Of a DNA stretch of 64,000 nucleotides, positions 38,367 through 47,877 are shown in pieces. The DNA is from Fusobacteriota bacterium (lineage in GTDB: Bacteria > Bacillota > TC1), in the NCBI GenBank assembly GCA_022615965.1, contig JAKEGG010000007.1, forward strand, positions 154,067 to 218,066. Reading direction: 5' to 3'. The translations under genes and the position numbers were made by a program. How positions within the stretch are numbered: position 1 is the first letter of the stretch; the number at the start of each line of letters is the position of its first letter. Below the pieces are notes generated by a model. It was given only the letters and a program-made list of their open reading frames with translations. It did not search any database and was not told where the DNA came from.

Positions 38367-40598
38367 TTATACATCATTTTCATATTCCTGTCCTTCTATA
38401 ATGAATTTATTTTTGTATAACTTGATTTTTATGTCTTTTTGTTGATCAGTTCTGTAATATTTTATTTGTTCAGAGTCTAGATCTTCAATAATCTTACTTC
38501 CTGGATGTCCATAACTATTTTTACCTACTGAAAAAACAACACATCTTGCACCTAAATTACTGTATATTCCTTCCTTATAGGACTTGATGCTTCCATGATG
38601 TGGAGCCTTGATAATATCGATTTTTTTATTATTATTTACTAATTCCTCTAAAATACTTAGACTACAATCTCCTGTTAATAGAATTTCACTTTCACCATAT
38701 TTTAGGTTTAAAACGATTGATGTCTCATTATTATCCATGACTTCAGCAGCTCCATCTGGTGCTATGACCTGTATTTCTACTTGCCCTATCTTGATCATCA
38801 TATTTTTTTCTATTTCTTTGATTTTATTACCATATTCATTTCTCCATTCTAGATATTCATTATCAATATCTAGTTTTTCTGGGGGTATAATAATATTAAG
38901 ACAATTCATAGCTTTGATTACAGCATCTAAGCCACCTTTGTGATCAACATCACTATGAGTACTGACAACCATGTCTATTGTATCGATTCCTTTTCTTCTT
39001 AAAAATGGTATTATTTCTTTTTCCCCATAATTTAATTCCTTGTAGGATTTGCCTCCATCAATCAAAATCACCTTCCTAGGTTTATTAGTAATTATCAGTA
39101 TGCTGTCACCTTGACCTACATTGATAAAATCTACTTCAACATAATTTTGTCCATGTATTAATATTTCCGGAATCACCATTTGGATTAAAAGAAAAATTAT
39201 TATGATAACTTTATTTCTTATTTTCCCTAAATATTCATAAAATATTAAAACAGAGTAATAGGTAATAATTGTAAGTACAGTGAAGTTTGAATAATGAATC
39301 AATAATATTGGCAGATGATTCAAGATAGATATTGAGTGATTAAGTATATCTATTATAAAGTTAAGTATATAATTCAGAGGAGATAGCAGCTCAATAAAAA
39401 AGGGAAATAAAAAATATATTCCAGCTATGAAAATGATCAATTGTACTATTGGTGCTATCAATGGTGTTGTTACTACTGTTAACAAAGGAGTAGTCTGGAA
39501 CCAGTAACTTAAAATGGGCCAGGTAAATAATAAGGCAATAAATCCACTAACAAGGACTTTTATTATTTTTTTCTTGTTAAAAGCTATTTTCTCCTTATAT
39601 AATATAACACCTAATGAAACAACAAAGGAAAGTTGAAAAGCAATATTAAAAAGCAAACCTGGATTAATAAATGATAGAAGTCCTCCTGAAAAAATAATTT
39701 GACTAGTTTCATCAGCTTCTATATTGTTCTTGATCACAATCAGATTAATAAGATAAAAGGTAATTGTTCTCCAAACTGAAGGTGAACTTGTGATATATCC
39801 ATAAATGAATAGTAATAGAATGAAAAAAATAGCTTTAACTTTGTTTTTTCCCGGTACCAAAATATATAGAAGCATGATTAAATCAATAATTACTCCAACC
39901 TGGGCTCCTGAAACAGCTTGCAGATGGGATACCCCTAAATTACGCCAATGTTCTGTATCTTCATCAGATAAATCACTATCATCGCCTAAAAAGATGCTTT
40001 TTATATATTTAGTATTTTCTCCAATATATAGTTTTAATTTTTCTAGATACCAGCTTTTGTATTGATGAAGATAATAATCAAGATTCCTCTTACTTTCCTT
40101 TATATGAGATTTTTTTATTTCCAGTAAATAATATATATTTTTATTTCTTAAATAGTCTTGATAGGAAAAACCACCTTCGTTTAATTCTTCTTGTGGCAAT
40201 TTTAAATATCCAGATTCTACCCAGATATTGTCTCCAGGTTTAAGTGTTGCTTCCTCATAATAGAAAAGTACTTTTTGGTTGCTCAAAGCCTTTAAATCCC
40301 CCAGAAATGCTTTATCCATTATTTTAACAACTTCTACTTCTCCGACATATTCTCCAGTATATTTGATTGCTGATTGATAGGAATAGAAACAATAAGCTCC
40401 TCTCAAAGTAGCAATGATCAAGGTTATTAAGATAATTTGAGCTATTCTTATCTTATTGACCTTTACTTTGATAATAAATATTGCCAGAATAATCAGGCTA
40501 GCTACTAATATCCAGATATAGCTGCCACCATGATAGCTATATCCTAAAGCTAAGAAATATATTGTTCCTATGGGCAAAGTAAAGTTTTTTTTTAGCAT
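38367..40598 (-). CDS. comEC: DNA internalization-related competence protein ComEC/Rec2
   Basis: Polytopic competence domain (SHLQAVSGAQVGVI), C-terminal metallo-beta-lactamase (STHSDVDHKGG, KAPHHGS). Confidence 0.95.
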   Translation of the reverse strand: MLKKNFTLPIGTIYFLALGYSYHGGSYIWILVASLIILAIFIIKVKVNKIRIAQIILITLIIATLRGAYCFYSYQSAIKYTGEYVGEVEVVKIMDKAFLGDLKALSNQKVLFYYEEATLKPGDNIWVESGYLKLPQEELNEGGFSYQDYLRNKNIYYLLEIKKSHIKESKRNLDYYLHQYKSWYLEKLKLYIGENTKYIKSIFLGDDSDLSDEDTEHWRNLGVSHLQAVSGAQVGVIIDLIMLLYILVPGKNKVKAIFFILLLFIYGYITSSPSVWRTITFYLINLIVIKNNIEADETSQIIFSGGLLSFINPGLLFNIAFQLSFVVSLGVILYKEKIAFNKKKIIKVLVSGFIALLFTWPILSYWFQTTPLLTVVTTPLIAPIVQLIIFIAGIYFLFPFFIELLSPLNYILNFIIDILNHSISILNHLPILLIHYSNFTVLTIITYYSVLIFYEYLGKIRNKVIIIIFLLIQMVIPEILIHGQNYVEVDFINVGQGDSILIITNKPRKVILIDGGKSYKELNYGEKEIIPFLRRKGIDTIDMVVSTHSDVDHKGGLDAVIKAMNCLNIIIPPEKLDIDNEYLEWRNEYGNKIKEIEKNMMIKIGQVEIQVIAPDGAAEVMDNNETSIVLNLKYGESEILLTGDCSLSILEELVNNNKKIDIIKAPHHGSIKSYKEGIYSNLGARCVVFSVGKNSYGHPGSKIIEDLDSEQIKYYRTDQQKDIKIKLYKNKFIIEGQEYENDV

Positions 40599-41201
40599 TT
40601 ATAACTTAATATATGGCTTAAGTTTTTCCAGTGTTTTATCGCCTATACCTGTTACATTTAATAGCTCTTCAATTTTTTTATAACCCTTGATACTTTCTCT
40701 ATAAGCAATAATATTACCTGCCATCACAGGTCCTACTCCAGGAATCTTTTCTAATTGTTCTTTAGTACCTGTATTGATATTGATCAATGAATCTACCTTT
40801 GATCCATTGATTGAACCCGCACTTTCATTTACTGTACCTTTTATAGGAACGATTATTTCCTGTTCATCCTTTAAAAACTGAGCTAGATTCAGTTGATCAA
40901 TATCTGCATCATCTGAAATTTCTGCTAACTTGATAGCATCGTTGATCCTATCACCAGCTTTAAACTCATATACACCTGGCTTTTTTACCGCCCCTTTAAT
41001 ATTTACAATCAATTTGATTTCTTCTTTTTCATCAACCTCTTTTTTTTCTGAAGAAATTTCTAGTTCATTAGCGCTTTGCTCTTTAAAGGCCATACCCTTG
41101 ATTTTAGCCCCAGTGTTATAACCTGCTGAGATAATAAATACTATTATCAGAAAGATAATGATCAACTGATATTTTTTTTCCAATGCCAAGAATTTACCCA
41201 A
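40599..41201 (-). CDS. comEA: Competence protein ComEA (SLBB + helix-hairpin-helix)
   Basis: Single TM, SLBB-like region, NINTGTKEQLEKIPGVGPVMAGNIIAYRE; TTG start behind AAAGGAGG. Confidence 0.93.
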   Translation of the reverse strand: MGKFLALEKKYQLIIIFLIIVFIISAGYNTGAKIKGMAFKEQSANELEISSEKKEVDEKEEIKLIVNIKGAVKKPGVYEFKAGDRINDAIKLAEISDDADIDQLNLAQFLKDEQEIIVPIKGTVNESAGSINGSKVDSLININTGTKEQLEKIPGVGPVMAGNIIAYRESIKGYKKIEELLNVTGIGDKTLEKLKPYIKL

Positions 41202-41203
41202 AA

Positions 41204-41244
41204 TAAAACCTCCTTTAATGTTTTATTCATTAAAGGAGGTTTTA
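41204..41244 (-). promoter_or_regulatory. Perfect 17-bp hairpin (terminator-like) containing the comEA Shine-Dalgarno
   Basis: TAAAACCTCCTTTAATG-(7 nt)-CATTAAAGGAGGTTTTA on the minus strand, followed by TTTTG start region. Confidence 0.85.
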
Positions 41245-41258
41245 ATACTTTAGATTTA

Positions 41259-41579
41259 TCAAATTTTTACATCCCAAAGATCTTCAAGATTATATTTAGC
41301 TCTAGTTTCCTGATCAAAAATATGAATTATTACATCTCCAAAATCAATTAAAAGCCAGTCTTCAGATTTTTGATGTCTAAGTTTTTTGATATCAGATTTT
41401 TCTAATTCTTCTTCACAATAATAACCTAACTGTTCAATGTGTTTCTTATTCATACCTGTAGCTATCACAAGATAATCAGCAATAATACTTACCCCATCTA
41501 AGTTTATTAGTTTTATATCCTGTGCCTTTTTATCCTCTAAAATACTCATTATTATTTCACTTTTTTCATATGCTGTCAT
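41259..41579 (-). CDS. rsfS: Ribosome silencing factor RsfS
   Basis: ADYLVIATGMNKKHIEQL, EDWLLIDFGDVIIHIFDQETRAKYNLEDLW. Confidence 0.95.
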   Translation of the reverse strand: MTAYEKSEIIMSILEDKKAQDIKLINLDGVSIIADYLVIATGMNKKHIEQLGYYCEEELEKSDIKKLRHQKSEDWLLIDFGDVIIHIFDQETRAKYNLEDLWDVKI

Positions 41580-42175
41580 TAATTATCCTCCAATATTTTA
41601 TTATATGCCTTGGCTGTAACCAAGGGTATTTCTTTATTTTTTTTGATCAAGTCTGATAGTGTTCTTCTTAAAACTTCCTTATAACCATCTTTAAGAGAAT
41701 GTGTTGCTATATAATTCCTTAAACACTCTACACCATCATAGCTTCTTGTTTCCTCTATAGCATCTACAACAAAGAGCAACATCCCATACTCACAGAAATT
41801 GTCATTTCCTAAAGTATGATGTTTGATACCCTTTAATATTTCTTTAGGTATTTTGTATTTTATTTCTTTAAAATAATTCACTGCTACTTTACCATGAAGA
41901 ACATTCGGATATTTTAAATCGAATTTTTTCAATTTGACCCCATATTTCTTTGCTAGTTCAATTATTTCTTCTTTATTTTTATCTCTGAAATAATCATGTA
42001 GCAAAGCAGCTAATACGCATTTTTCTGTTTCAAGTCCATATTTTAGTGCTAATTCATAGGCGCATTTCATACTTCCCTCTACATGGAGCCACCTTTTGGG
42101 AGTCAATTCCATTTTTTTTATCACTTTATCGTATTTTTTAAAAATCCAATTTCTTATTTCATCATATTCATTCAC
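41579..42175 (-). CDS. yqeK: HD-domain bis(5'-nucleosyl)-tetraphosphatase YqeK
   Basis: RWLHVEGSMKCAYELA, AALLHDYFRDK, LHGKVAV motifs. Confidence 0.92.
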   Translation of the reverse strand: MNEYDEIRNWIFKKYDKVIKKMELTPKRWLHVEGSMKCAYELALKYGLETEKCVLAALLHDYFRDKNKEEIIELAKKYGVKLKKFDLKYPNVLHGKVAVNYFKEIKYKIPKEILKGIKHHTLGNDNFCEYGMLLFVVDAIEETRSYDGVECLRNYIATHSLKDGYKEVLRRTLSDLIKKNKEIPLVTAKAYNKILEDN

Positions 42176-42765
42176 AAATACAAACCTTTTTCCTTAATAT
42201 AATCATATACTTCTTCAGGAAGCTTTGCTTTATCATAATTACCTTTTCTGATCTCTTCTGAGCTTATTTCTGTAGAATCACAATCATAAATCAACGTTTT
42301 ATTTTTGATGAATTCTGGCATCTTGATATAGGATTCCAAAAAGATTACTTTTCGTTGTTCATTTCTAATGGCGACCAAAAAAAATACATTTTCAGCTAAT
42401 GTCTCAATATTTTTCCACTGAAGTATTTTTAAAAAGGCATCAGAACCTAAGATAAAATAGTAATCTCCTTCACCTTCTATTTTTTTTATATCAGTTACTG
42501 TATCTAGGGAATAGGTTGGTCCTTCTCTTTTTAAATCAAATTCGCCAATTAAAAATTTTTCTTCATTTTTTATAGCCAGTCGTAACATATTTATTCTATC
42601 CGAATCTGAAACGATTTTATCTTGTACCTTATGATAAGAAAAACCTGTAGGAACAAAATAGATACGATCCAAACTATATCTGACAGATGCTCCTTTAGCA
42701 ATATCAAGATGTCCATTATGTATAGGATTAAAGGTGCCCCCAAATATTCCTATTTTTTTTCTCAT
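42172..42765 (-). CDS. nadD: Nicotinate-nucleotide adenylyltransferase
   Basis: GIFGGTFNPIHNGHLDIA, STEISSEEIRKG motifs. Confidence 0.95.
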   Translation of the reverse strand: MRKKIGIFGGTFNPIHNGHLDIAKGASVRYSLDRIYFVPTGFSYHKVQDKIVSDSDRINMLRLAIKNEEKFLIGEFDLKREGPTYSLDTVTDIKKIEGEGDYYFILGSDAFLKILQWKNIETLAENVFFLVAIRNEQRKVIFLESYIKMPEFIKNKTLIYDCDSTEISSEEIRKGNYDKAKLPEEVYDYIKEKGLYL

Positions 42766-44012
42766 CTGATTTGTCCATTACCATTGATAATATACTTGAT
42801 GGATGTCAGTGCTTCAAGTCCCATAGGTCCTCTGGCATGAATTTTTTGAGTGCTTATACCAATCTCAGCTCCAAAGCCAAATACTTCTCCATCTGAAAAC
42901 CTTGTTGATGCATTATGATAAATGCAAGCTGAGTCAACTAGTTGTTGAAATATTCTTCCATTTTCATAACTATCAGTTATAATTACCTCTGAATGTTTAG
43001 AACCATATTTATTGATGTGGTTAGCCGCAGCAACAACATTATCAACAACTACTACACCAATTATGTAATCAAGGTATTCTTCATATAATTCATCTTCAGA
43101 CATTTCCTTTATCTCATTTTTAATAAATGGTATTGAGGTTTTATGTCCTCTTATTTCTACATTTTTTTCAAGCAAAGCTTTTTCCAAAACAGGATAAAAT
43201 TCCTTCATTATTTCTTTATGTATCAAAACTTTTTCCAAAGAATTACAGACGCTAGGTCTTTGAGTTTTACCATTGATAATAATGTCTACTGCCATTTGAA
43301 AATCAGCTTGGTCATCAACATAAGCGTGACAATTCCCTACTCCTGTTTCAATAACTGGTACCGTAGAATTATTTACTACATTATTGATTAATCCTGCTCC
43401 ACCTCTTGGTATTATTACATCAAGGTATTCATTCATTTTAAGCAATACATTGACAGCTTCACGCTCTTTGCTTTCGATCAGCTGTATAGAGTTTTCTGGC
43501 AGGCCTCCCTTTAAAGCTCCTTTGACAAGGATCTCAACTAACTTTTTATTGGAGAAATATGCTGTTGAACTTCCCTTAAGAATAACTGCATTACCGGTTT
43601 TAACACATAATCCTGCTGCTTCAACTGTGACATTTGGTCTTGCTTCATAAATCATGGCAATAAGTCCTAAAGGTACAGTCATGGCTCCAATTTCTAAATC
43701 ATTTGGTCTTTTCCACATTTTTTTTGTCTGACCAATTGGATCATCTAACCTTACCAGACTTTCCAGACCACAGGCCATCGCTTCTATTCTGATTTCATCC
43801 AACATTAATCTATCTAATAAAGATTTAGTTAGCTTATTTTTTTTCCCTTCAGCCATATCTTTTCTATTTTCAGCAATTATTTCCTGACTATGGTTTCTAA
43901 GTTCTTCAGCCATTGATTTTAAAGCCATATTTCTGTTTAGAATTGATGCATTGGCCATGCTAGCTGCTGCTATTTTGCCTAATTTACCTTGTTCCAATAT
44001 CTTATCCTTCAT
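42762..44012 (-). CDS. proA: Glutamate-5-semialdehyde dehydrogenase
   Basis: EARPNVTVEAAGLCVKTGNAVILKGSS, CNSLEKVLIH, FGFGAEIGISTQKIHARGPMGLEAL. Confidence 0.97.
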   Translation of the reverse strand: MKDKILEQGKLGKIAAASMANASILNRNMALKSMAEELRNHSQEIIAENRKDMAEGKKNKLTKSLLDRLMLDEIRIEAMACGLESLVRLDDPIGQTKKMWKRPNDLEIGAMTVPLGLIAMIYEARPNVTVEAAGLCVKTGNAVILKGSSTAYFSNKKLVEILVKGALKGGLPENSIQLIESKEREAVNVLLKMNEYLDVIIPRGGAGLINNVVNNSTVPVIETGVGNCHAYVDDQADFQMAVDIIINGKTQRPSVCNSLEKVLIHKEIMKEFYPVLEKALLEKNVEIRGHKTSIPFIKNEIKEMSEDELYEEYLDYIIGVVVVDNVVAAANHINKYGSKHSEVIITDSYENGRIFQQLVDSACIYHNASTRFSDGEVFGFGAEIGISTQKIHARGPMGLEALTSIKYIINGNGQIR

Positions 44013-44023
44013 CTTTTCTCTCC

Positions 44024-45154
44024 TTATATGGTAATTACTGACATATTATCTCTATGAATAACGGTATCATACTCAAAAGCTTCCCCTAATACTTTCTGTA
44101 TTTCTCTGGTTTTAAGACCCTTGATTTTATTAATATTTTCACTATTATAATAACAGATGCCCCTGCCTATTTCCTTACCATCTATATTATTGATGCTAAT
44201 GACCATATCTGCTTCAAAATTGCCTTCAACCTCAACTATGCCAATTGGTAAAAGACTTTTGCCTTTTTTCAACAAAGCTTCTTCTGCTCCTTTATCAACC
44301 ACTATTTTACCCTTGGCTTTTGAGGAAAGGAGCAACCATTTCTTTTTAGTATGAATCTTTTTATTATGTGGCATGAAAATTGTTCCTGTAAAATCTCCTC
44401 TTACTACATCCAAAAGAAAATTATGCCTGGTTCCATTGCCTATAACTACAAAAACACCTGCTGCAGTGCCTATTTTAGCAGCCTCAATTTTTGTTTGCAT
44501 ACCTCCAGTACCAAGCATCGATCCTTCTGATCCGGCATAGCCTTCAATTTCCTTGGTTATTTTTTCCACTTTATCAATAAAGACAGCCTCTTTATCAGAC
44601 CTTGGATTAGCAGTATACAAGCCATCTATATCACTTAAGATGATCAGAATATCACCATCTATCAAAGAGGAAACCATAGCTGCTAAACGATCGTTATCTC
44701 CAAACTTGATTTCATCTACTACTACAGTATCATTTTCATTGATTATCGGTATTGCTCCAGCTTGAAATAGTGCTATCAATGTATTCTTAGCATTCCAGTT
44801 TCTTTTTCTGCTAGCCAAATCATCCCTAGAAAGTAAGACCTGACCTACCACCTTGCTATATTCTGCGAATAACTTCTGATAAAGATGCATCAAAGTAACC
44901 TGTCCTATAGCAGCTACAGCCTGCTTCTCTGGCAATGTCTTAGGTTTATGCTTTCTTCCTAGCTTCCCTACACCTGCCCCTACAGCACCAGAAGAAACCA
45001 GAACAACCTCGTAGCCTTTATTGCTTAAATCAGCCAGGCTTCTAACCAGTTGCTCCATTTTCTCAATATTTATCAAACCACTTTCATGAGTTAACGTGCT
45101 TGTTCCCACCTTAACAACTATTCTTTTGATTTTTCTTTCATAGTCGATTTTCAT
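44024..45154 (-). CDS. proB: Glutamate 5-kinase
   Basis: VVKVGTSTLTHESG, NENDTVVVDEIKFGDND, GTGGMQTKIEAA, C-terminal PUA domain. Confidence 0.97.
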   Translation of the reverse strand: MKIDYERKIKRIVVKVGTSTLTHESGLINIEKMEQLVRSLADLSNKGYEVVLVSSGAVGAGVGKLGRKHKPKTLPEKQAVAAIGQVTLMHLYQKLFAEYSKVVGQVLLSRDDLASRKRNWNAKNTLIALFQAGAIPIINENDTVVVDEIKFGDNDRLAAMVSSLIDGDILIILSDIDGLYTANPRSDKEAVFIDKVEKITKEIEGYAGSEGSMLGTGGMQTKIEAAKIGTAAGVFVVIGNGTRHNFLLDVVRGDFTGTIFMPHNKKIHTKKKWLLLSSKAKGKIVVDKGAEEALLKKGKSLLPIGIVEVEGNFEADMVISINNIDGKEIGRGICYYNSENINKIKGLKTREIQKVLGEAFEYDTVIHRDNMSVITI

Positions 45155-45164
45155 ACTACACTTC

Positions 45165-45455
45165 CTAAGGTAAATTAATTTTTGGTTCCTTCTTGTTTTT
45201 CTTATATAAAACTACATTTCTACCTATGATCTGGACTACTTCACCTAACTCGTTATCTTCAAGTATTTTAACAATTTCACTTATTTCTTCAGGTGAGTTT
45301 TTACCCACTTTTATTTTGACCAATTCATTAACGTTGATGCCATTGGCTATTTCAGCTATAATCTGCTCTCCAATACCTTCTTTGCCTATGATTACAACTG
45401 GATTCAGCAGACTTGCTAAACCTCTTAAATATCTTTTTTCTTTGCCTGTCAACAT
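45165..45455 (-). CDS. yhbY: YhbY family ribosome assembly RNA-binding protein
   Basis: LTGKEKRYLRGLASLLNPVVIIGKEG, VVQIIGRNVVLYKK. Confidence 0.95.
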   Translation of the reverse strand: MLTGKEKRYLRGLASLLNPVVIIGKEGIGEQIIAEIANGINVNELVKIKVGKNSPEEISEIVKILEDNELGEVVQIIGRNVVLYKKNKKEPKINLP

Positions 45456-45468
45456 TTTATCTCCTTAC

Positions 45469-45498
45469 ATTATATTCTAATTAAAGCTAATTAATCAA
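45469..45498 (-). promoter_or_regulatory. Candidate promoter upstream of yhbY-proBA
   Basis: TTGATT-N18-TATAAT at the obgE 3' end. Confidence 0.45.
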
Positions 45499-46753
45499 TA
45501 TAGTCGAATTCAGTATCATATATCTTTACTGTATCCCCTGCTTCTATCCCTGCTTCTTTTAACATCCTATCCACACCTATACTAACCAAAGCTCTATGAA
45601 AGCGCATTAGACCTTCGTCACTAGCCAGATAAGCCATTTTATAGATGCGATATACATCAGGTCCTGTAACAACGAAAACACCATCCTCTATTTCAATATT
45701 GATTGGGTTTTCTTTTAATGTTGTCACTTTATGTTCTTCTTTATAAAGCACGGGTACTTCTATAGCATTAACAAGAGTTAAAACTTCATAAGCTAGTTCC
45801 TTTATTCCTTCCTTAGTAACTCCTGAAATCAAGAAAACCTTTTCCTGATTGCCATCTTTTCTCAGTTGACTAATAAATTCTTCTGCCTTTTCCTTTACTC
45901 CAGGAATATCTACTTTATTAACTGCGATTATCTGTTTTTTTTCTGAAAGTTCCTTACTGAAAAGAGTAAGCTCTTTATTGATATTCATGTATTCATCATA
46001 CATATTTCTTTCAAAACTAGCCCCATCAATTAGATGAATAATTATTTTTGTTCTTTCTAAATGTTTTAAAAAGTCATGTCCTAAACCAACACCTTGGCTG
46101 GCACCATCAATCAAGCCTGGGATGTCAGCCAGCACAAAGCTATCATCTCCAACCTCGACCACACCTAAGTGAGGTTCTAAAGTTGTAAATGGATAGTCAG
46201 CAATTTTAGGTTTAGCTCTTGATAAACTGCTGATCAAGGTTGATTTTCCAGCATTAGGATAACCAGCCAAACCAACATCGGCAATAAGCTTCAACTCCAA
46301 ATTAAGCCAGAATTCTTCCCCTGGTTCACCATTTTCAGCAAAACGAGGCTCCTTGTTTTTATTGGTCAGGAATCTGGCATTACCTCTGCCACCCCTTCCA
46401 CCTTTGGCAACAAGTAGTTTTTGACCATCAGCAGTAATATCAGAAATTATTTCTCCTTCTTCATTTTTAATAATAGTCCCTAAGGGAACTTTTATCATAA
46501 CATCAGCTGAATTTTTACCATGCTTATTGCTGCTTTTACCATTTTCTCCTTTATCACCTTTATAGTGTTTTTTGTACTTAAAGTCTATCATCGTTCCAAG
46601 GTTTCTATCACCTACTATATAGACATCAGCGCCTTTTCCACCATCACCGCCGTTAGGTCCGCCTTCAGGGACATATTTTTCTCTTCTAAAAGATACTATC
46701 CCGTTACCACCATCTCCAGCCTTCACATATATTTTTGTTTTATCATAAAACAT
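45491..46753 (-). CDS. obgE: GTPase ObgE/CgtA
   Basis: Glycine-rich Obg fold, GYPNAGKSTLIS, ADIPGLIDGASQGVGLG, OCT domain. Confidence 0.98.
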   Translation of the reverse strand: MFYDKTKIYVKAGDGGNGIVSFRREKYVPEGGPNGGDGGKGADVYIVGDRNLGTMIDFKYKKHYKGDKGENGKSSNKHGKNSADVMIKVPLGTIIKNEEGEIISDITADGQKLLVAKGGRGGRGNARFLTNKNKEPRFAENGEPGEEFWLNLELKLIADVGLAGYPNAGKSTLISSLSRAKPKIADYPFTTLEPHLGVVEVGDDSFVLADIPGLIDGASQGVGLGHDFLKHLERTKIIIHLIDGASFERNMYDEYMNINKELTLFSKELSEKKQIIAVNKVDIPGVKEKAEEFISQLRKDGNQEKVFLISGVTKEGIKELAYEVLTLVNAIEVPVLYKEEHKVTTLKENPINIEIEDGVFVVTGPDVYRIYKMAYLASDEGLMRFHRALVSIGVDRMLKEAGIEAGDTVKIYDTEFDYID

Positions 46754-46772
46754 AATTAGCTCCTTAAAGTTA

Positions 46773-46798
46773 AAACACTCCCAGGAAAGGGAGTGTTT
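46773..46798 (-). terminator. Hairpin/attenuator between rpmA and obgE
   Basis: AAACACTCCC-TTTCCT-GGGAGTGTTT then TTAAC; short T-tract. Confidence 0.7.
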
Positions 46799-46809
46799 AT
46801 CAAAATAAA

Positions 46810-47091
46810 TTATTGTGCTGCATAAATGCTTGCTTGCTTTTTGTCTTTGCCTTTTCTTTCAAAACGTACAACTCCGTCGATTAAAGCAAACAAGGTATCA
46901 TCTTTTCCAATACCTACGTTTATTCCAGGATGGATTTTAGTGCCTCTTTGTCTTACTAAAATATTTCCTGCTTTTACAGTAGTACCATCGCTTCTTTTTA
47001 CACCTAATCTTTTAGAATGACTATCACGTCCATTTCTAGAACTACCTTGTCCTTTTTTATGGGCAAATAGTTGTAAATCTAATTTAAACAT
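46810..47091 (-). CDS. rpmA: 50S ribosomal protein L27 with cleavable N-terminal extension
   Basis: [32 protein letters not shown]. Confidence 0.98.
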   Translation of the reverse strand: MFKLDLQLFAHKKGQGSSRNGRDSHSKRLGVKRSDGTTVKAGNILVRQRGTKIHPGINVGIGKDDTLFALIDGVVRFERKGKDKKQASIYAAQ

Positions 47092-47416
47092 GAACCTCCA
47101 CCTCCTTATTGTGGATCTTAATAGAATTTTTATAGCTTTTTGCTAGTATTTCTATACCGTTTTCAAAAACCTCCTGGATACCTGCTATCAGTTTTTCTTC
47201 CTGTTTTGGAAATAGAATCTTCAGATAACCATCCTTTTTGGTTTTAGAAATATTAACTTTCTTTTTATCCAGACTATATTCAATCGTTTGTAAATGCATA
47301 GAAATAGCTGAACAAATCAAGTCGTATTCGCTATCATTATTTAAAGTGGCATGGCCTTTAGCTTCAAAACCCAGCCAATTTTTATCCTTATCTCTATAAA
47401 TCGAGATTATTACCAT
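47084..47416 (-). CDS. prp: Ribosomal-processing cysteine protease Prp
   Basis: [21 protein letters not shown] His/Cys motif; between rplU and rpmA. Confidence 0.94.
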   Translation of the reverse strand: MVIISIYRDKDKNWLGFEAKGHATLNNDSEYDLICSAISMHLQTIEYSLDKKKVNISKTKKDGYLKILFPKQEEKLIAGIQEVFENGIEILAKSYKNSIKIHNKEVEVHV

Positions 47417-47428
47417 AATACACCTATA

Positions 47429-47743
47429 TTAGCTAAGTGAAATACCTTCAACAGTAACTTCAGTATATGGTTGTCTGTGACCTTGTTTTCTTCTATAGTT
47501 CTTTTTAGCTTTAAACTTATAAACTAAAACCTTATCGCCTTTTCCATGGGCAACTACTTTTAATGATACAGTTGCTCCATCAACATATGGCTGGCCTACT
47601 TTTAATCCATTATCATCAGAAACCAAAAGAACTTTAGAATCAGTAACAACACTACCTTCTTCTACAGATAACTTTTCTATTTGAATAGTATCTCCTTCAG
47701 CAACTTTATATTGTTTTCCACCATTTTCAATTATTGCGTACAT
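47429..47743 (-). CDS. rplU: 50S ribosomal protein L21
   Basis: [32 protein letters not shown]; start corrected to 47743. Confidence 0.97.
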   Translation of the reverse strand: MYAIIENGGKQYKVAEGDTIQIEKLSVEEGSVVTDSKVLLVSDDNGLKVGQPYVDGATVSLKVVAHGKGDKVLVYKFKAKKNYRRKQGHRQPYTEVTVEGISLS

Positions 47744-47830
47744 ACGGCACCTCCTTCGCCTAAGACTCCCTATCAAGGTAGATATAATCATTTAAACCTT
47801 TTTTATGGGGTTTACAAACGACACTCATTA

Positions 47831-47859
47831 ATTATATAATTTTTTCCTGTCATTTGCAA
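47831..47859 (-). promoter_or_regulatory. Sigma-A promoter for the rplU operon
   Basis: TTGCAA-N17-TATAAT on the minus strand. Confidence 0.75.
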
Positions 47860-47877
47860 GGAAAAACATCAATCATC

